A DNA stretch of 64,000 bases from CTSoil-043 sp963821235 (GCA_963821235.1 CAWGCS010000001.1:1116001-1180000); one strand, 5' to 3'. Shown: positions 42,795-52,166, counted from the stretch's first letter. Numbers and translations: made by a program. Notes: a model not told the origin generated them from the letters alone.

Positions 42795-44117
42795 TCAGCC
42801 CTTGATCTCGGTCCACTTCTGGGTCCAGACCGAGTAGTCGGTGCACGTCTGGCCGCGGCTGTCGCCGCAGTCCGGCAGCGGCGTCTTCCAGAAGGCGATG
42901 TTCCCGTAGAAGGCAGGGTCGTTCACCGAGTAGAGCGTGCAGAAGTCCTTGAGCTGGTACGGCCCGTAGCCGGCATCGAGGTACTTGCAGGCCTTGGGGT
43001 TGGCGGGGGCCTCGCCGAAGTTCTCGGCGACCTGGGCCTGCACCTCGGGGGTGATCATCCAGGCCATCCACTTCAGCATGCAGTTGGGATGCTGGGCGTG
43101 GGACGACATCATCCAGGTGTCGGCCCAGCCGGTCATGCCCTCCTTCGGGACGACCGCCTCGACCTTGACGCCCTCGCCCTTGAGGGCGTTGACCTGGTAC
43201 GGCCAGGTCGTGCCCACGACCGTCGCCCCACTCTTGAAGTTGTCGATCTCGTCCGAGTAGAGGGCCCAGTACTTGCCGACCCAGGGATGCTGCTGCTTGA
43301 GGAGGTTCACTGCGGCGTCGAGCTGCTCCTGGGTCAGCTCGTACGGGTCCGTGATGCCCAGGCTCGGGTCCGTCGCCTTCAGGTAGAGGGCGGCGTCGGC
43401 GATGTAGATCGGGCTGTCGTAGGCGGTGATGGTCGGCGGGCTCTGGTACGGCTGCGAGGCCGTCGGGTCGAAGACCACGTTCCAGCTCGCGGGAGCTGGC
43501 GTCACGAGGTCGGTGCGGTACATGAGGCTGTTGCCCCCCCAGCCGTGGGGGACGCCGTAGTGCTTGCCGTCGACCACGTAGTGGGGGGCGTCCTGCAGGA
43601 ACGGCGCGACGTCGCCGAAGCCCGGGATCTGGGTCGGCTCGATCGCCGCCACGTCGCCGTTCGCGATGAGGCGGTTCGTGGCATCGCCGGAGGCGGAGAC
43701 GCCGTCGTAGACGCTGCCCCCGCCCTGCCGGAGGAGGGTCACCATCTCGTCGGACGTGTTGCCGATCTTCGTCTGGACCTGGCAGCCGGTTGCGTCCTGG
43801 AACGCGTGGATCCAGTCGTACTCCTTGTTGGTCGAGCCGTCCTCCGCGTAGCCGGCCCAGATGATGATGTTGAGGGCGCCCTCGCCGGGGCCGCCCACCG
43901 TGCTGAGATCGACCGCCGGCTTGAGCGGCGAGATCGTCCCATAGTCCGATCCGGTCAGCGACGGCACCGGGGTCGGAGCCTCCGATGCCGCCGCGCTCGC
44001 GCTGGGAGCGGCCGATGGGACCGCGGATGCCGAGGGCGCCGTCGTGGCGCCTCCGCCGCAGGCCGCGGCGACGAGCGCGAACGTCGCGATCGCCGCCGCC
44101 AGGTGGCGTGTCTTCAT
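42795..44117 (-). CDS. potD: Polyamine-type ABC importer substrate-binding lipoprotein (PotD-like)
   Basis: 440 residues. Signal with lipobox (LVAAACGGG), then a Ser/Ala/Pro linker. The mature domain shows INIIIWAGYAEDGS-type first strand, PHGWGGNSLMYRTD, MTGWADTWMMSSHAQHPNCMLKWMAWMITPEVQAQVAE: the PotD/PotF group. Acidic and aromatic residues would bind an amine, but the exact substrate is uncertain. Overlaps potA stop by 4 bp. Confidence 0.9.
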   Translation of the reverse strand: MKTRHLAAAIATFALVAAACGGGATTAPSASAVPSAAPSASAAASEAPTPVPSLTGSDYGTISPLKPAVDLSTVGGPGEGALNIIIWAGYAEDGSTNKEYDWIHAFQDATGCQVQTKIGNTSDEMVTLLRQGGGSVYDGVSASGDATNRLIANGDVAAIEPTQIPGFGDVAPFLQDAPHYVVDGKHYGVPHGWGGNSLMYRTDLVTPAPASWNVVFDPTASQPYQSPPTITAYDSPIYIADAALYLKATDPSLGITDPYELTQEQLDAAVNLLKQQHPWVGKYWALYSDEIDNFKSGATVVGTTWPYQVNALKGEGVKVEAVVPKEGMTGWADTWMMSSHAQHPNCMLKWMAWMITPEVQAQVAENFGEAPANPKACKYLDAGYGPYQLKDFCTLYSVNDPAFYGNIAFWKTPLPDCGDSRGQTCTDYSVWTQKWTEIKG

Positions 44118-45220
44118 GCGGGATCCCCTCCTCCTGATCGTTCCCCGTCGCCCATGACGGGAAGGCTGTGCTGCCGCTTCCAGACGAGCCGGACCGGTCG
44201 CCCCTGCTGGGCGAGCGCCTCTGCCGACGACGTCGCCAGGTTCTGGCGGGTGACGACCAGCGTGGCGCCGGCGTCCAGGCGGACGATGTAGCGCGTGTCG
44301 GCGCCGAGGTAGACGACCTCGGCGATGTGCCCGAGGGCGGTGGTCTCGTCCTCGCCGGACGGGCCATCGGGCGCCTCGAGGCGGATCTTCTCCGGGCGGA
44401 CGGTGAAGGTGCCCTCCCGGCCGACGATGGCGGCGGCCACCGGCCCGGAGAGGAGGTTGCTCGTACCGACGAAGCCGGCGACGAAACGCGTGTCGGGCTT
44501 CTCGTAGACGTCGGCCGGGGTCCCGACCTGCTCGATGCGCCCGTGGTTGAAGACCGCGAGGCGGTCGCTCATCGTCAGCGCCTCCTCCTGGTCGTGGGTG
44601 ACGTAGATGAAGGTGATCCCCACCTCGCGCTGGATCGTCTTGAGCTCGATCTGCATCTCCTCCCGGAGCTTGAGGTCGAGGGCGCCGAGCGGCTCGTCGA
44701 GCAGGAGCACGCGCGGCCGGTTGACGAGGGCCCGGGCGAGGGCGACGCGCTGGCGCTGGCCGCCGGAGAGCTGGGACGGCTTGCGCCGCTCGTAGCCGGA
44801 GAGACGGACCATGGCCAGCGCGTCGCCCATCCTCCGCTCGCGCTCGGGGCGAGGCACCTTGCGCACCATCAGCCCGTAGGCGACGTTGTCGCCGACGGTC
44901 ATGTGGGGGAAGAGGGCGTAGTCCTGGAAGACGGTGTTCACGTTGCGCTCGAACGGCGCGAGATCGGTGACCTCCTGGCCGTGGAGCTCGATCCGGCCGG
45001 CCGTCGGGACCTCGAAGCCGGCGATCATCCGGAGGGTGGTCGTCTTGCCCGAGCCGGACGGCCCGAGCATGGAGAAGAACTCGCCCTCGGCGATGTCGAG
45101 GTCGATGCCGCCGACGGCGACGACGTCGCCGTAGTGCTTGGCCAGCCCGGCGAGGCGGACCGCGGGGACGGCCTCGCCGGCACGAGCCGTCCCCAGTGCA
45201 TTCGGGCTGTCGATCGCCAC
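44114..45220 (-). CDS. potA: Polyamine-type ABC importer ATPase (PotA-like)
   Basis: 368 residues. Walker A GPSGSGKTTTLRMIAGFE, signature LSGGQRQRVALARAL, Walker B VLLLDEPLGALDLKLRE, switch THDQEEALTMSD. The C-terminal TOBE-like domain (TFTVRPEKIRLEAP, EVVYLGADTRYIVRLD) is that of PotA/UgpC importers. First gene of the operon; GTG start. Confidence 0.94.
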   Translation of the reverse strand: MAIDSPNALGTARAGEAVPAVRLAGLAKHYGDVVAVGGIDLDIAEGEFFSMLGPSGSGKTTTLRMIAGFEVPTAGRIELHGQEVTDLAPFERNVNTVFQDYALFPHMTVGDNVAYGLMVRKVPRPERERRMGDALAMVRLSGYERRKPSQLSGGQRQRVALARALVNRPRVLLLDEPLGALDLKLREEMQIELKTIQREVGITFIYVTHDQEEALTMSDRLAVFNHGRIEQVGTPADVYEKPDTRFVAGFVGTSNLLSGPVAAAIVGREGTFTVRPEKIRLEAPDGPSGEDETTALGHIAEVVYLGADTRYIVRLDAGATLVVTRQNLATSSAEALAQQGRPVRLVWKRQHSLPVMGDGERSGGGDPA

Positions 45221-45371
45221 GCCGCCCCCATCGTCCGTCGCACGTCCCCGACCCGGCCGGCGCGACCGGCGGGGCGGCGGAACGGCGGAACAGTGCCGCG
45301 CCCCTCGGGTCGTGTCAAGGAATTGACCCGGCCGCGACCGAGGCGTCCCGGCGAGCGGTCCGCCGCGGGGC

Positions 45372-45377
45372 TAGACT
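45372..45377 (+). promoter_or_regulatory. Candidate -10 box TAGACT (leaderless)
   Basis: Seven nt before the GTG start of the cupredoxin lipoprotein; preceded by GC. Confidence 0.45.
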
Positions 45378-45384
45378 CCCGGCC

Positions 45385-45942
45385 GTGCTCCACCGATCCC
45401 ACCCGACGACCCGCCACCGGCCGGCCGCCACGCTCGCCCTGGCCGCCGTCCTCGCCCTGGCCGCCGCGCTCGCGGCCTGCGACGCCGCGGCGGTCGCGCC
45501 GACCCCGGCCATCACCCCGGGCACGGCCGCCGCGCCGCGCCAGGTCAACGTGATCCTCAAGGACTACGTGGTCGTCCCAGGGATCGTCGACCTCGTCCCG
45601 GGCGAGACCATCACCCTGAACGTGGTCAATGGCGGCCTCGACGTTCACGAGCTGGTGGTCGGCCCGCGGGCCGTCCAGGATGCCTGGGAGGCGGCCGAGG
45701 AGTCGGCGGCCAACCCTCCGCCCGGGCCGACGCCCGCCCTCTCGGTGCCGGCGGGCCTGGCGGGGCTCCGCGTCGTCGCCCGCTCCGGCGAGACCCGGAC
45801 CGTCACCTACGTGGTGCCGGCCGACGCCGGCGTGCAGCTCCTGCTCGGCTGCCACATCTCCGATCACTGGGAGAAGGGGATGGCCGGCGCGATCCGGTTC
45901 GTGGGCCCAGGCGGAGTCCCGCTCGGCTCGCCCGCCCAGTAG
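45385..45942 (+). CDS. Cupredoxin-like lipoprotein
   Basis: 185 residues from GTG. Signal with lipobox (LAACDA). The mature part has VNVILKDYVVVPGIVDLVPGETITLNVVNGGLDVHELVVG (first His ligand) and LLGCHISDHWEKGM (Cys, His, Met), a copper site like other blue-copper electron carriers. A ~35-residue insertion rich in Pro/Ala lies between. Divergent from potA. It could donate electrons to the oxidase; that is inferred. Confidence 0.83.
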   Translation: MLHRSHPTTRHRPAATLALAAVLALAAALAACDAAAVAPTPAITPGTAAAPRQVNVILKDYVVVPGIVDLVPGETITLNVVNGGLDVHELVVGPRAVQDAWEAAEESAANPPPGPTPALSVPAGLAGLRVVARSGETRTVTYVVPADAGVQLLLGCHISDHWEKGMAGAIRFVGPGGVPLGSPAQ

Positions 45943-46062
45943 CGGGCCGACCCGCCGCACGATCGCGAAGGTGGTACGCTCGCGACCACGGGTGCGGGCG
46001 CCCGCCGCCCGGGGATGGCGCGGCCCGAGGCGTGATGATCTGGTAACGGAGGATCTCCCGAG

Positions 46063-46350
46063 ATGGCCTACGTGATCGCCGAGCCGTGCGTCGACGTGAT
46101 GGACCAGGCGTGCGTGGCGGTCTGCCCCGTCGACTGCATCCATTTCGAGCAGGGCACCGACCGGTTGCTCTACATCGATCCCAACGAGTGCATCGACTGC
46201 GGCGCGTGCGAGCCTGAATGCCCCGTCAGCGCGATCTTCCCCGAGGAGTCGCTGCCCGGCGAGTGGGCCGCCTACACGCAGATCAACGCCACGTGGTTCA
46301 CGGACAAGGACGCGGCCCGGGCGGCGCTCGAGGCCATCAAGCCCGCCTGA
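46063..46350 (+). CDS. fdxA: 7Fe ferredoxin (3Fe-4S / 4Fe-4S)
   Basis: 95 residues. The first cluster motif C-x7-C-x3-C-P lacks the usual second Cys (CVDVMDQACVAVCPVDC), giving a 3Fe-4S site. The second, CIDCGACEPECP, is a normal 4Fe-4S motif. ESLPGEWAAYTQINATWF follows, as in actinobacterial-type FdxA. GGAGG precedes the ATG and TACGCT lies at 45975-45980. It is a likely acceptor for the 2-oxoacid:ferredoxin oxidoreductase at 57-60 kb. Confidence 0.93.
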   Translation: MAYVIAEPCVDVMDQACVAVCPVDCIHFEQGTDRLLYIDPNECIDCGACEPECPVSAIFPEESLPGEWAAYTQINATWFTDKDAARAALEAIKPA

Positions 46351-46456
46351 CCCGCGCTGGGCGGCCCGCGCCGGGCGCCCGCGGCTCGCTCCCCTCACGG
46401 CCCCGTCCCGGGCGGCCGGTCGTCCCGTCGCCGGCGCCGAGGCAACGTCCACCCTG

Positions 46457-47377
46457 ATGCGCATCGTGTCGCTGCTCCCGGCGGCCACCGAGATCGTCTG
46501 GGCCCTGGGCCTGGGTGACGACCTCCTCGGCGTCTCCCATGCCTGCGACCACCCGCCGGCCGTGCGCGGCCGGCGGGTGCTCACCCGACCCGCCGAGACC
46601 CTCGCCGGCATCCCGGCGCACCAGGTCCACGCGCTCGCGGCAGCCGCGGCCGGTGGGGGGCCGCCGCTCGTCGTGGTCGACGAGGCACTCCTCGCCTCCC
46701 TGCGCCCGGACCTCGTGCTGGCCGGGCCGATGCCGGGCGCCGGCGGCGGCGCCCTGGCCGGCGCCCTCCGGGCCGCCGTGGGGCCGGAGGCGGCGATCGT
46801 CACCCTGGCCCCGACGAGCCTTGAGGGCATCTTCCACGCGATCGCGACGGTCGGCGCCATGGCCGCCGCCGAGGACGAGGCCGTCGGCCTCGTTGAGATC
46901 CTCCGCGAGCGGCTCGCCGACGTGGAGGAGGTGGTCGAGGAGCGCCGCGACGGCGGTCACCACGCGCCCCGCGTCGTGATGCTGGAGTGGCTCGACCCGC
47001 TCGTCTCGGCAGGCCTCTGGATCCCCGAGCAGGTCCGCCGGGCGGGGGGCTGGGAGGTCCTGGGCGCCGACGGCGAGCCCGCGGCGCGGGCGGACTGGGA
47101 CGCCGTCGTCGAGGTCGATCCCGAGATGCTCCTCCTGCTCCCGTGCGGGATGCGCCTCGGGGAGGTGATCGCGACGTGGCGGGCGACGCCCCGGCCCCCG
47201 GCCTGGGACGAGCTGCAGGCCGTCCGGCGCGGCCAGGTCTTCGCCCTCGACGCATCCGCCTACTTCAGCCGGCCGGGCCCCCGCGTGATCGACGGCGTCG
47301 AGCTCTTGGCCGAGATCTTCGACCCGGCCGCCTTCGTCGACCGGGCCCCGGTCGGGAGCTGGGTCCCGGTCCTGTGA
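46457..47377 (+). CDS. BtuF-like cobalamin-binding protein without signal peptide
   Basis: 306 residues, periplasmic-binding type III fold: MRIVSLLPAATEIVWALGLGDDLLGVSHACDHP is the classic start and SRPGPRVIDGVELLAEIFDP the classic end. VVMLEWLDPLVSAGLWIPEQVRRAGG is in the middle. There is no signal peptide or lipobox, so it should be cytosolic, unlike BtuF. No BtuCD genes are near. Coupled by GTGA to a methyltransferase gene. Confidence 0.87.
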   Translation: MRIVSLLPAATEIVWALGLGDDLLGVSHACDHPPAVRGRRVLTRPAETLAGIPAHQVHALAAAAAGGGPPLVVVDEALLASLRPDLVLAGPMPGAGGGALAGALRAAVGPEAAIVTLAPTSLEGIFHAIATVGAMAAAEDEAVGLVEILRERLADVEEVVEERRDGGHHAPRVVMLEWLDPLVSAGLWIPEQVRRAGGWEVLGADGEPAARADWDAVVEVDPEMLLLLPCGMRLGEVIATWRATPRPPAWDELQAVRRGQVFALDASAYFSRPGPRVIDGVELLAEIFDPAAFVDRAPVGSWVPVL

Positions 47378-48186
47378 CCGGCCCCGGCGGATCCCCTGCC
47401 GCGCCGCGGCCGTTCGACTGCCTGTGGTGCGGCCGGCCCTGGCAGCCGCGGGCCGCGGACGACCTCGAGGCCGCCGCCCGGCTCTGCCCCGACTGCCTGG
47501 GACGGGCGGGCCAGAACCCCTTCCTCCGATTCCGGCTCCGCGAGGCGCTGGCGGCACGGGCGGCGGGTGCGTCCCCAGGCAGGCCCGAGGTCGCCGCGCC
47601 GGACCCGGCCGACCTCGAGGCCTGGTACCAGCGGCAGGGCCGCCACGCCGGCGGGCCCGTGCAGGACGCCGTCTGGCGGATGGAGCTCGACGCGGCGACG
47701 ACCTGGCTGGACGGCCTCCCCGTGCGCGGCGAGATCGTCGAGCTGGGGGCGGCGACGGGCTGGTGGTCGGCGCTCCTCGCCACGAAGGGCGACCTCCATG
47801 CCTACGACGCCTCGGGGGCGCTCCTCGACCGCGCCCGCCGACGCCTGCTCGCCCACGGCCTGCGCGCCCACCTCCACGTCCGCGACCCGTGGGCTGCGCC
47901 CGACCGACCGGTCGACGCCGTCGTCGTGCCGTTCCTCCTGGGCGGCGCCGCCGACGCGCGGCTCGCCTCGCGGCTGGCGACGGTCCGGTCGTGGCTGAGG
48001 CCGGGCGGGATCCTGGCCGCGATCTCGATCCTCGACGAGTCGGCTGTCGAGGGCGTCGCCGCGGTGGACCGCCTGGCGGCCGCACCGGAGGAGCTTGCGG
48101 CCGCCCTTCGCTCGGCCGGCTTCAGCCACGTCGAGTGCCGGCCGACTGGTCGCTGCTTCCTCCTCGCCCGGGCCACCGCAGCCTGA
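47374..48186 (+). CDS. SAM-dependent methyltransferase with N-terminal zinc ribbon
   Basis: 270 residues from GTG. The first 45 residues hold two CxxC pairs (FDCLWCGRPW, LCPDCLGRAG), a likely zinc ribbon. The class I methyltransferase core begins near VRGEIVELGAATGWW (SAM loop), then HAYDASGALLDRARRRL and VDAVVVPFLLGG. Substrate unknown. Translational coupling to the cobalamin-binding protein may mean a corrinoid-related role, but this is not shown. Confidence 0.8.
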   Translation: MTGPGGSPAAPRPFDCLWCGRPWQPRAADDLEAAARLCPDCLGRAGQNPFLRFRLREALAARAAGASPGRPEVAAPDPADLEAWYQRQGRHAGGPVQDAVWRMELDAATTWLDGLPVRGEIVELGAATGWWSALLATKGDLHAYDASGALLDRARRRLLAHGLRAHLHVRDPWAAPDRPVDAVVVPFLLGGAADARLASRLATVRSWLRPGGILAAISILDESAVEGVAAVDRLAAAPEELAAALRSAGFSHVECRPTGRCFLLARATAA

Positions 48187-48222
48187 GCCCGCGGTCCCGC
48201 CGAGGGAGGCGCCGCGGTGGGC

Positions 48223-48228
48223 TACACT
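48223..48228 (+). promoter_or_regulatory. Candidate -10 box TACACT (leaderless)
   Basis: Seven nt before the ATG of proC; GC before it. Confidence 0.5.
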
Positions 48229-48235
48229 CGCGCCG

Positions 48236-49099
48236 ATGTCGCCGCTCGAAGGTCGCACGCTCGCCACCGTCGGCACCGGGGTCATGGCCGAGTCCATGAT
48301 CGCCGGGCTCATCCGCGGCCGGCTCGTCGAGCCGTCCCAGGTCGTCGCCAGCCATCCGCGCGCCGAGCGCCGCGAGCAGCTCGCCCGCGAGCACGGCATC
48401 CGGGTGGTGGCCGGGAACGTGGAGGCGGTGACGGGAGCGGACGTCGTCCTGCTCGCCGTCAAGCCCCAGATGCTGCCCCGCGTCGGCCGCGAGATCGGCC
48501 CCCACCTCGTCCCGGGCCAGCTCGTCCTGAGCATCATCGCCGGGGCGACGACCGCCGCTCTCGAAGGGCTGCTCGGCCACCGCGAGCTCGTCCGGAGCAT
48601 GCCGAACACGCCGGCCCAGCTCGGTCGCGGCATGACGGTCTGGTACGCGACGCCGGAGACGTCGGAGGCGCAGCGGGACCAGGCCCGGGCGCTCCTCTCC
48701 GCGCTGGGGGCCCAGATCGAGGTCGACGACGAGAAGTTCGTGGCCATGGCGACCGCCGTCTCCGGCACCGGCCCGACCTACGTCTTCCTGGTCATGGAGG
48801 CGCTCGTCGACGCGGCCGTCCACCTGGGCTTCCCGCGCCACATCGCCCACGACCTCGTGGTCGAGACGCTGGAGGGGAGCACGCTCTTCGCCAAGCAGTC
48901 GGGGGCCCACCCGGCGGTCCTCCGCAACATGGTCACCTCGCCGGGCGGCACCAGCGCCGCGGCGCTCCACGAGCTCGAATCCGGGCGCCTCCGAACGGTC
49001 CTCTCGGAGGCCGTCTGGGCCGCCTACCGGCGGACCGTCGAGCTTGGCGACCAGCTCGAGGCGGCGGTCTCCGCGCCTCCCGAGCGCCGCCGGCGGTGA
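48236..49099 (+). CDS. proC: Pyrroline-5-carboxylate reductase
   Basis: 287 residues. It makes proline from pyrroline-5-carboxylate with NAD(P)H. TLATVGTGVMAESMIAGL is the Rossmann glycine motif, LAVKPQMLPRV and LVRSMPNTPAQLGRGMTVWY are family motifs, and ATAVSGTGPTYVFLVMEAL with the late VTSPGGTSAAALHELESG is the proC signature. It overlaps the LmbE gene by 4 bp. Confidence 0.95.
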   Translation: MSPLEGRTLATVGTGVMAESMIAGLIRGRLVEPSQVVASHPRAERREQLAREHGIRVVAGNVEAVTGADVVLLAVKPQMLPRVGREIGPHLVPGQLVLSIIAGATTAALEGLLGHRELVRSMPNTPAQLGRGMTVWYATPETSEAQRDQARALLSALGAQIEVDDEKFVAMATAVSGTGPTYVFLVMEALVDAAVHLGFPRHIAHDLVVETLEGSTLFAKQSGAHPAVLRNMVTSPGGTSAAALHELESGRLRTVLSEAVWAAYRRTVELGDQLEAAVSAPPERRRR

Positions 49100-49950
49100 C
49101 GGCGGAGGGGGTGGCGACGGCCGGGGTGCCGGCACCCCGGGGCCTGCTCGCGATCTTCGCCCACCCCGACGACGAGACGTTCGGCGCCGGCGGGACGCTC
49201 GCCCTTGCCGCGGCGGCCGGCGTCCCGACCTGGATCGTCTGCGCCACGGACGGCGACCTCGGCGGCGAGGAGGGTGCCCGGGAGCTTGACCCCGAGCTCC
49301 GGCGCGGCGAGCTGCGCTGCGCGATGGCCGCACTCGGCGTGGCCGAGCCGATCTTCCTCGGCTACCGCGATTCGGGCATGGAGGGATGGCCGAAGCCGGC
49401 CGGCTGCCTCGCCCTCGCCGACCGGGAGGAGGTCGTCGCGCGGCTGGTAGCCGTCATCCGCGCCCTCCGACCGGTGACGATCCTCACCTTCGACCCGGGC
49501 GGCATCTATGGCCACCCCGACCACGTGACGATCTCCAGCCGGGCGACCGAGGCCTTCCGGCGGGCCGCCGCCGAGCCGGGCGGTCCGACGGTCCTGTACC
49601 ACCAGGCCATGGCGGCGAGCGACCTCGACGGCTGGGCGGAGTCCGAGGCCACGTGGGCCGCGCTGCGGGGCGAGGAGCCGCGCGAGCCGAGCGCCGACGA
49701 CCTCCTCCAGCAGCAGCGGTTCCGCGAGCTCGCCCGGCCGGATGCCGACTTCACCACCCACGTGGCCGTGGCATCCGTGATCGACCGCAAGCTGGCGGCC
49801 TTCGCCTGCCACGCCAGCCAGATCCGCGAGGACTGGTCGGCTGCGCCGCCTGAGATGCTGGAGGCCTGGCTGGGGCATGAGTCCTTCATCCGTGTCGAGC
49901 CCCCGCCCGCGCCGGGAGAGCGGGAGACGGCCCTCCGCGGCGTGGTATAA
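49096..49950 (+). CDS. LmbE/PIG-L-family N-acetyl-sugar deacetylase
   Basis: 284 residues from GTG. AIFAHPDDETFGAGG supplies the zinc His-Asp-Asp, and GIYGHPDHVTISSR the second His site, both diagnostic. CATDGDLGG is also conserved. The family includes MshB and Mca of mycothiol metabolism; which amide is cleaved here is unknown. Coupled to proC by GTGA. Confidence 0.9.
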   Translation: MTAEGVATAGVPAPRGLLAIFAHPDDETFGAGGTLALAAAAGVPTWIVCATDGDLGGEEGARELDPELRRGELRCAMAALGVAEPIFLGYRDSGMEGWPKPAGCLALADREEVVARLVAVIRALRPVTILTFDPGGIYGHPDHVTISSRATEAFRRAAAEPGGPTVLYHQAMAASDLDGWAESEATWAALRGEEPREPSADDLLQQQRFRELARPDADFTTHVAVASVIDRKLAAFACHASQIREDWSAAPPEMLEAWLGHESFIRVEPPPAPGERETALRGVV

Positions 49951-49958
49951 CGCCCGCG

Positions 49959-52160
49959 ATGTCACGCTTCCTTCGCGCCGACACGGCCGACGAGGCCCTC
50001 CTCCCGAATGCCGAGACCGCCCTCGAGGCGGCCGCCCCAGCCCCGCCGGCACCTCGCCGGCGCGGTCGCCCGCCCGGCTCGAAGAACCGGCCGAAGCCCG
50101 TGGCCGCGGAGGCGCCGGCCGCGTCCTCGACCGAGGCCGCCGCGGCCGTGCCCGCGGTCCCCGCCGCCCGCCGCCGCGGTCGCCCGCCCGGCCGGTCCGC
50201 CCGGCCGGCGTCGCCGGCCGCGAGCAGGCGCGGCCGCCTCACCATCGAGCAGATCGTGGCCGTCGAGTCGCCCCGCGAGCCGCGCCTCTCGCCGGACGGC
50301 CGGCGGATCGCCTACACGGCCGAGGCCGGCGGTGCGCGCCAGGTCCTCGTCATGGACCTGCGGACCCTGCTGGCTCGCCAGCTGACTGCCTCGGAGCACG
50401 CGGTCAGCGACCCGCAGTGGTCGCCGGACGGGGCCTGGCTGGCGTTCGTCCGGGAGAAGGCGATCTGGATCGTCGGTGCCGATGGCAGCCGGCCGACCGT
50501 CGTCGTCGATCACCCCGCCGGGAGCCGCCTCCCTCGCTGGCAGCCCGGCGGCCGCGGCATCGCCTTCCTCTCGCGGCGCCGCGGCTGGGACCAGGTCTGG
50601 CTCGTCGACGCGCCCGTGCCGCGGCGCGGCCGGCCACCCGCCGCCGGTCCCCGTCCCGTTCCCCGGGCACTGACCGCCGCCGGGATGGACGTCGAGGACC
50701 TCCAATGGTCGCCGGACGGGGCCCGCCTCGCCGTCGTCGCCCAGCGCGACCCCGACCTCCTCACGATGCAGGTCACCCTCGTCGACGTGGTGAGCGGCGA
50801 GGAGCGCATCGTCGCCGGCGCGGGGGCCTGGGAGACGGGTCCGCGCTGGCTCCCGGACGGGAGCGGCCTGCTGCTCGTGTCCGATCGCGACGGCTGGTTC
50901 CAGGTCGTCCGCCTGGACCTCGACGGCGGCGGTCGCACGGCACTCACCGCCGGAGCCGCGGAGCACGGCGATCCCGGCGGTTCGTTCGGCATCGCCCCCC
51001 TGCCGTCGCCCGACGCCGGCCGCTTCGTCCACGCCCTCGTCCACGAGGGTCTCGTCGACCTGGTCGTCGCCCCGCTCGCCCCGGCGTCGCCCGTCAAGCG
51101 CGGCCCGGGCCGCCCGCCGAAGCGCCGCCTCGACGAGGCACCCGGCGCGGGGACGCGGGTCAACCCGACCGACGGCGTCTGGCTGGCGGTCTCCTGGCTT
51201 CCGGACGGCGGCGGGATCCTGGCCGTCGGCAAGACCGAGCGCGATCCCGAGGACTTCTGGATCCTGCCAGTGCCCGGCCCGGACGGCGCCGTCGGGCGGC
51301 CGCGGCGCCTGACCCGATCGCTCCCGGCGGTGCTGCCGGTCTCCACCTTCGTGGCGCCCGAGCATCTCGCCATCCGGGCCCGCGACGGGCTGGCGATTCC
51401 CCTCACCCTGTGGCGGCCGGCGACGGCGACCGGCAAGCGCCGCGGGATCACGGTCCCGACGGTGGTTCACGCCCACGGCGGTCCCACCTGGCAGTCGTTC
51501 CGCGACTTCCAGCCCTTCCGCCAGCTGCTGGTCCAGGAGGGATACGCGTTCCTCTCGGTCGACTTCCGGGGCTCGACGGGCAACGGGCGGGCCTTCCGCC
51601 ACGCCAACCGCGACGAGTGGGGACACGCCGACGTCCACGACGTCATCGATGCCGCCCGCTGGGCGAGCGCCCAGCCCTGGTCCAGCGGGAAGGTGGCGAT
51701 GTACGGCGGCTCCTACGGCGGCTACCTGACCCTGTGCGCGCTGGTGGAGGAGCCGGGGCTGTGGTCCGCCGGCATCGACCTCTACGGCGACTCGGAGATC
51801 GCAGAGAGCTATCGCCACGGCGACCGTCCCGGCCGAATCGACCTCCAGCGCCAGATGGGCTCGCCGGACGATCCGGCGCGCGCCGAGGCGTACCGGCGCG
51901 GATCGCCGGTCTACCGCGCCGAGCGGATCGAGGCGCCCCTGCTGATCCTCCACGGCCGGAAGGACCGGCGAGTGGTGCCCCTCATGACCGAGCGGATGGT
52001 CGAGGCCCTCGAGATCGAGGGCAAGCACCACGAGGTTCACTGGTACGACGAAGAGGGCCACGGCTGGGAGCGCCGTGAGAACCGGCGCGACGCGTTCGGC
52101 CGGATCCTCGACTGGCTGAAGCGGTACCTCCGCGAGGAGCCGCCGCCGACCGCGGACTGA
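49959..52160 (+). CDS. S9-family prolyl-oligopeptidase-like peptidase with AT-hook motifs
   Basis: 733 residues. Residues ~90-430 are a WD40/PD40-like propeller (RLSPDGRRIAYTAEAGG, DPQWSPDGAWLAFVRE, DLQWSPDGARLAVVA). Residues ~450-733 are the alpha/beta-hydrolase domain with catalytic Ser in YGGSYGGYL, Asp in HGRKDRRVVP and His in EEGHGWERR. The first 90 residues are an unusual extension with two AT-hook cores (RRRGRPPGSKNRPK 33-46; RRRGRPPGRSARP 71-83); a third, KRGPGRPPKRR, lies near residue 385. No signal peptide. It may act in the cytosol or on the nucleoid. Confidence 0.9.
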   Translation: MSRFLRADTADEALLPNAETALEAAAPAPPAPRRRGRPPGSKNRPKPVAAEAPAASSTEAAAAVPAVPAARRRGRPPGRSARPASPAASRRGRLTIEQIVAVESPREPRLSPDGRRIAYTAEAGGARQVLVMDLRTLLARQLTASEHAVSDPQWSPDGAWLAFVREKAIWIVGADGSRPTVVVDHPAGSRLPRWQPGGRGIAFLSRRRGWDQVWLVDAPVPRRGRPPAAGPRPVPRALTAAGMDVEDLQWSPDGARLAVVAQRDPDLLTMQVTLVDVVSGEERIVAGAGAWETGPRWLPDGSGLLLVSDRDGWFQVVRLDLDGGGRTALTAGAAEHGDPGGSFGIAPLPSPDAGRFVHALVHEGLVDLVVAPLAPASPVKRGPGRPPKRRLDEAPGAGTRVNPTDGVWLAVSWLPDGGGILAVGKTERDPEDFWILPVPGPDGAVGRPRRLTRSLPAVLPVSTFVAPEHLAIRARDGLAIPLTLWRPATATGKRRGITVPTVVHAHGGPTWQSFRDFQPFRQLLVQEGYAFLSVDFRGSTGNGRAFRHANRDEWGHADVHDVIDAARWASAQPWSSGKVAMYGGSYGGYLTLCALVEEPGLWSAGIDLYGDSEIAESYRHGDRPGRIDLQRQMGSPDDPARAEAYRRGSPVYRAERIEAPLLILHGRKDRRVVPLMTERMVEALEIEGKHHEVHWYDEEGHGWERRENRRDAFGRILDWLKRYLREEPPPTAD

Positions 52161-52166
52161 TCGAGG

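Noticed and set aside
46351..46456. Cobalamin riboswitch before the BtuF-like gene
   Set aside because: The gap is about 100 nt and shows no B12-box-like sequence; only GC-rich inverted repeats.
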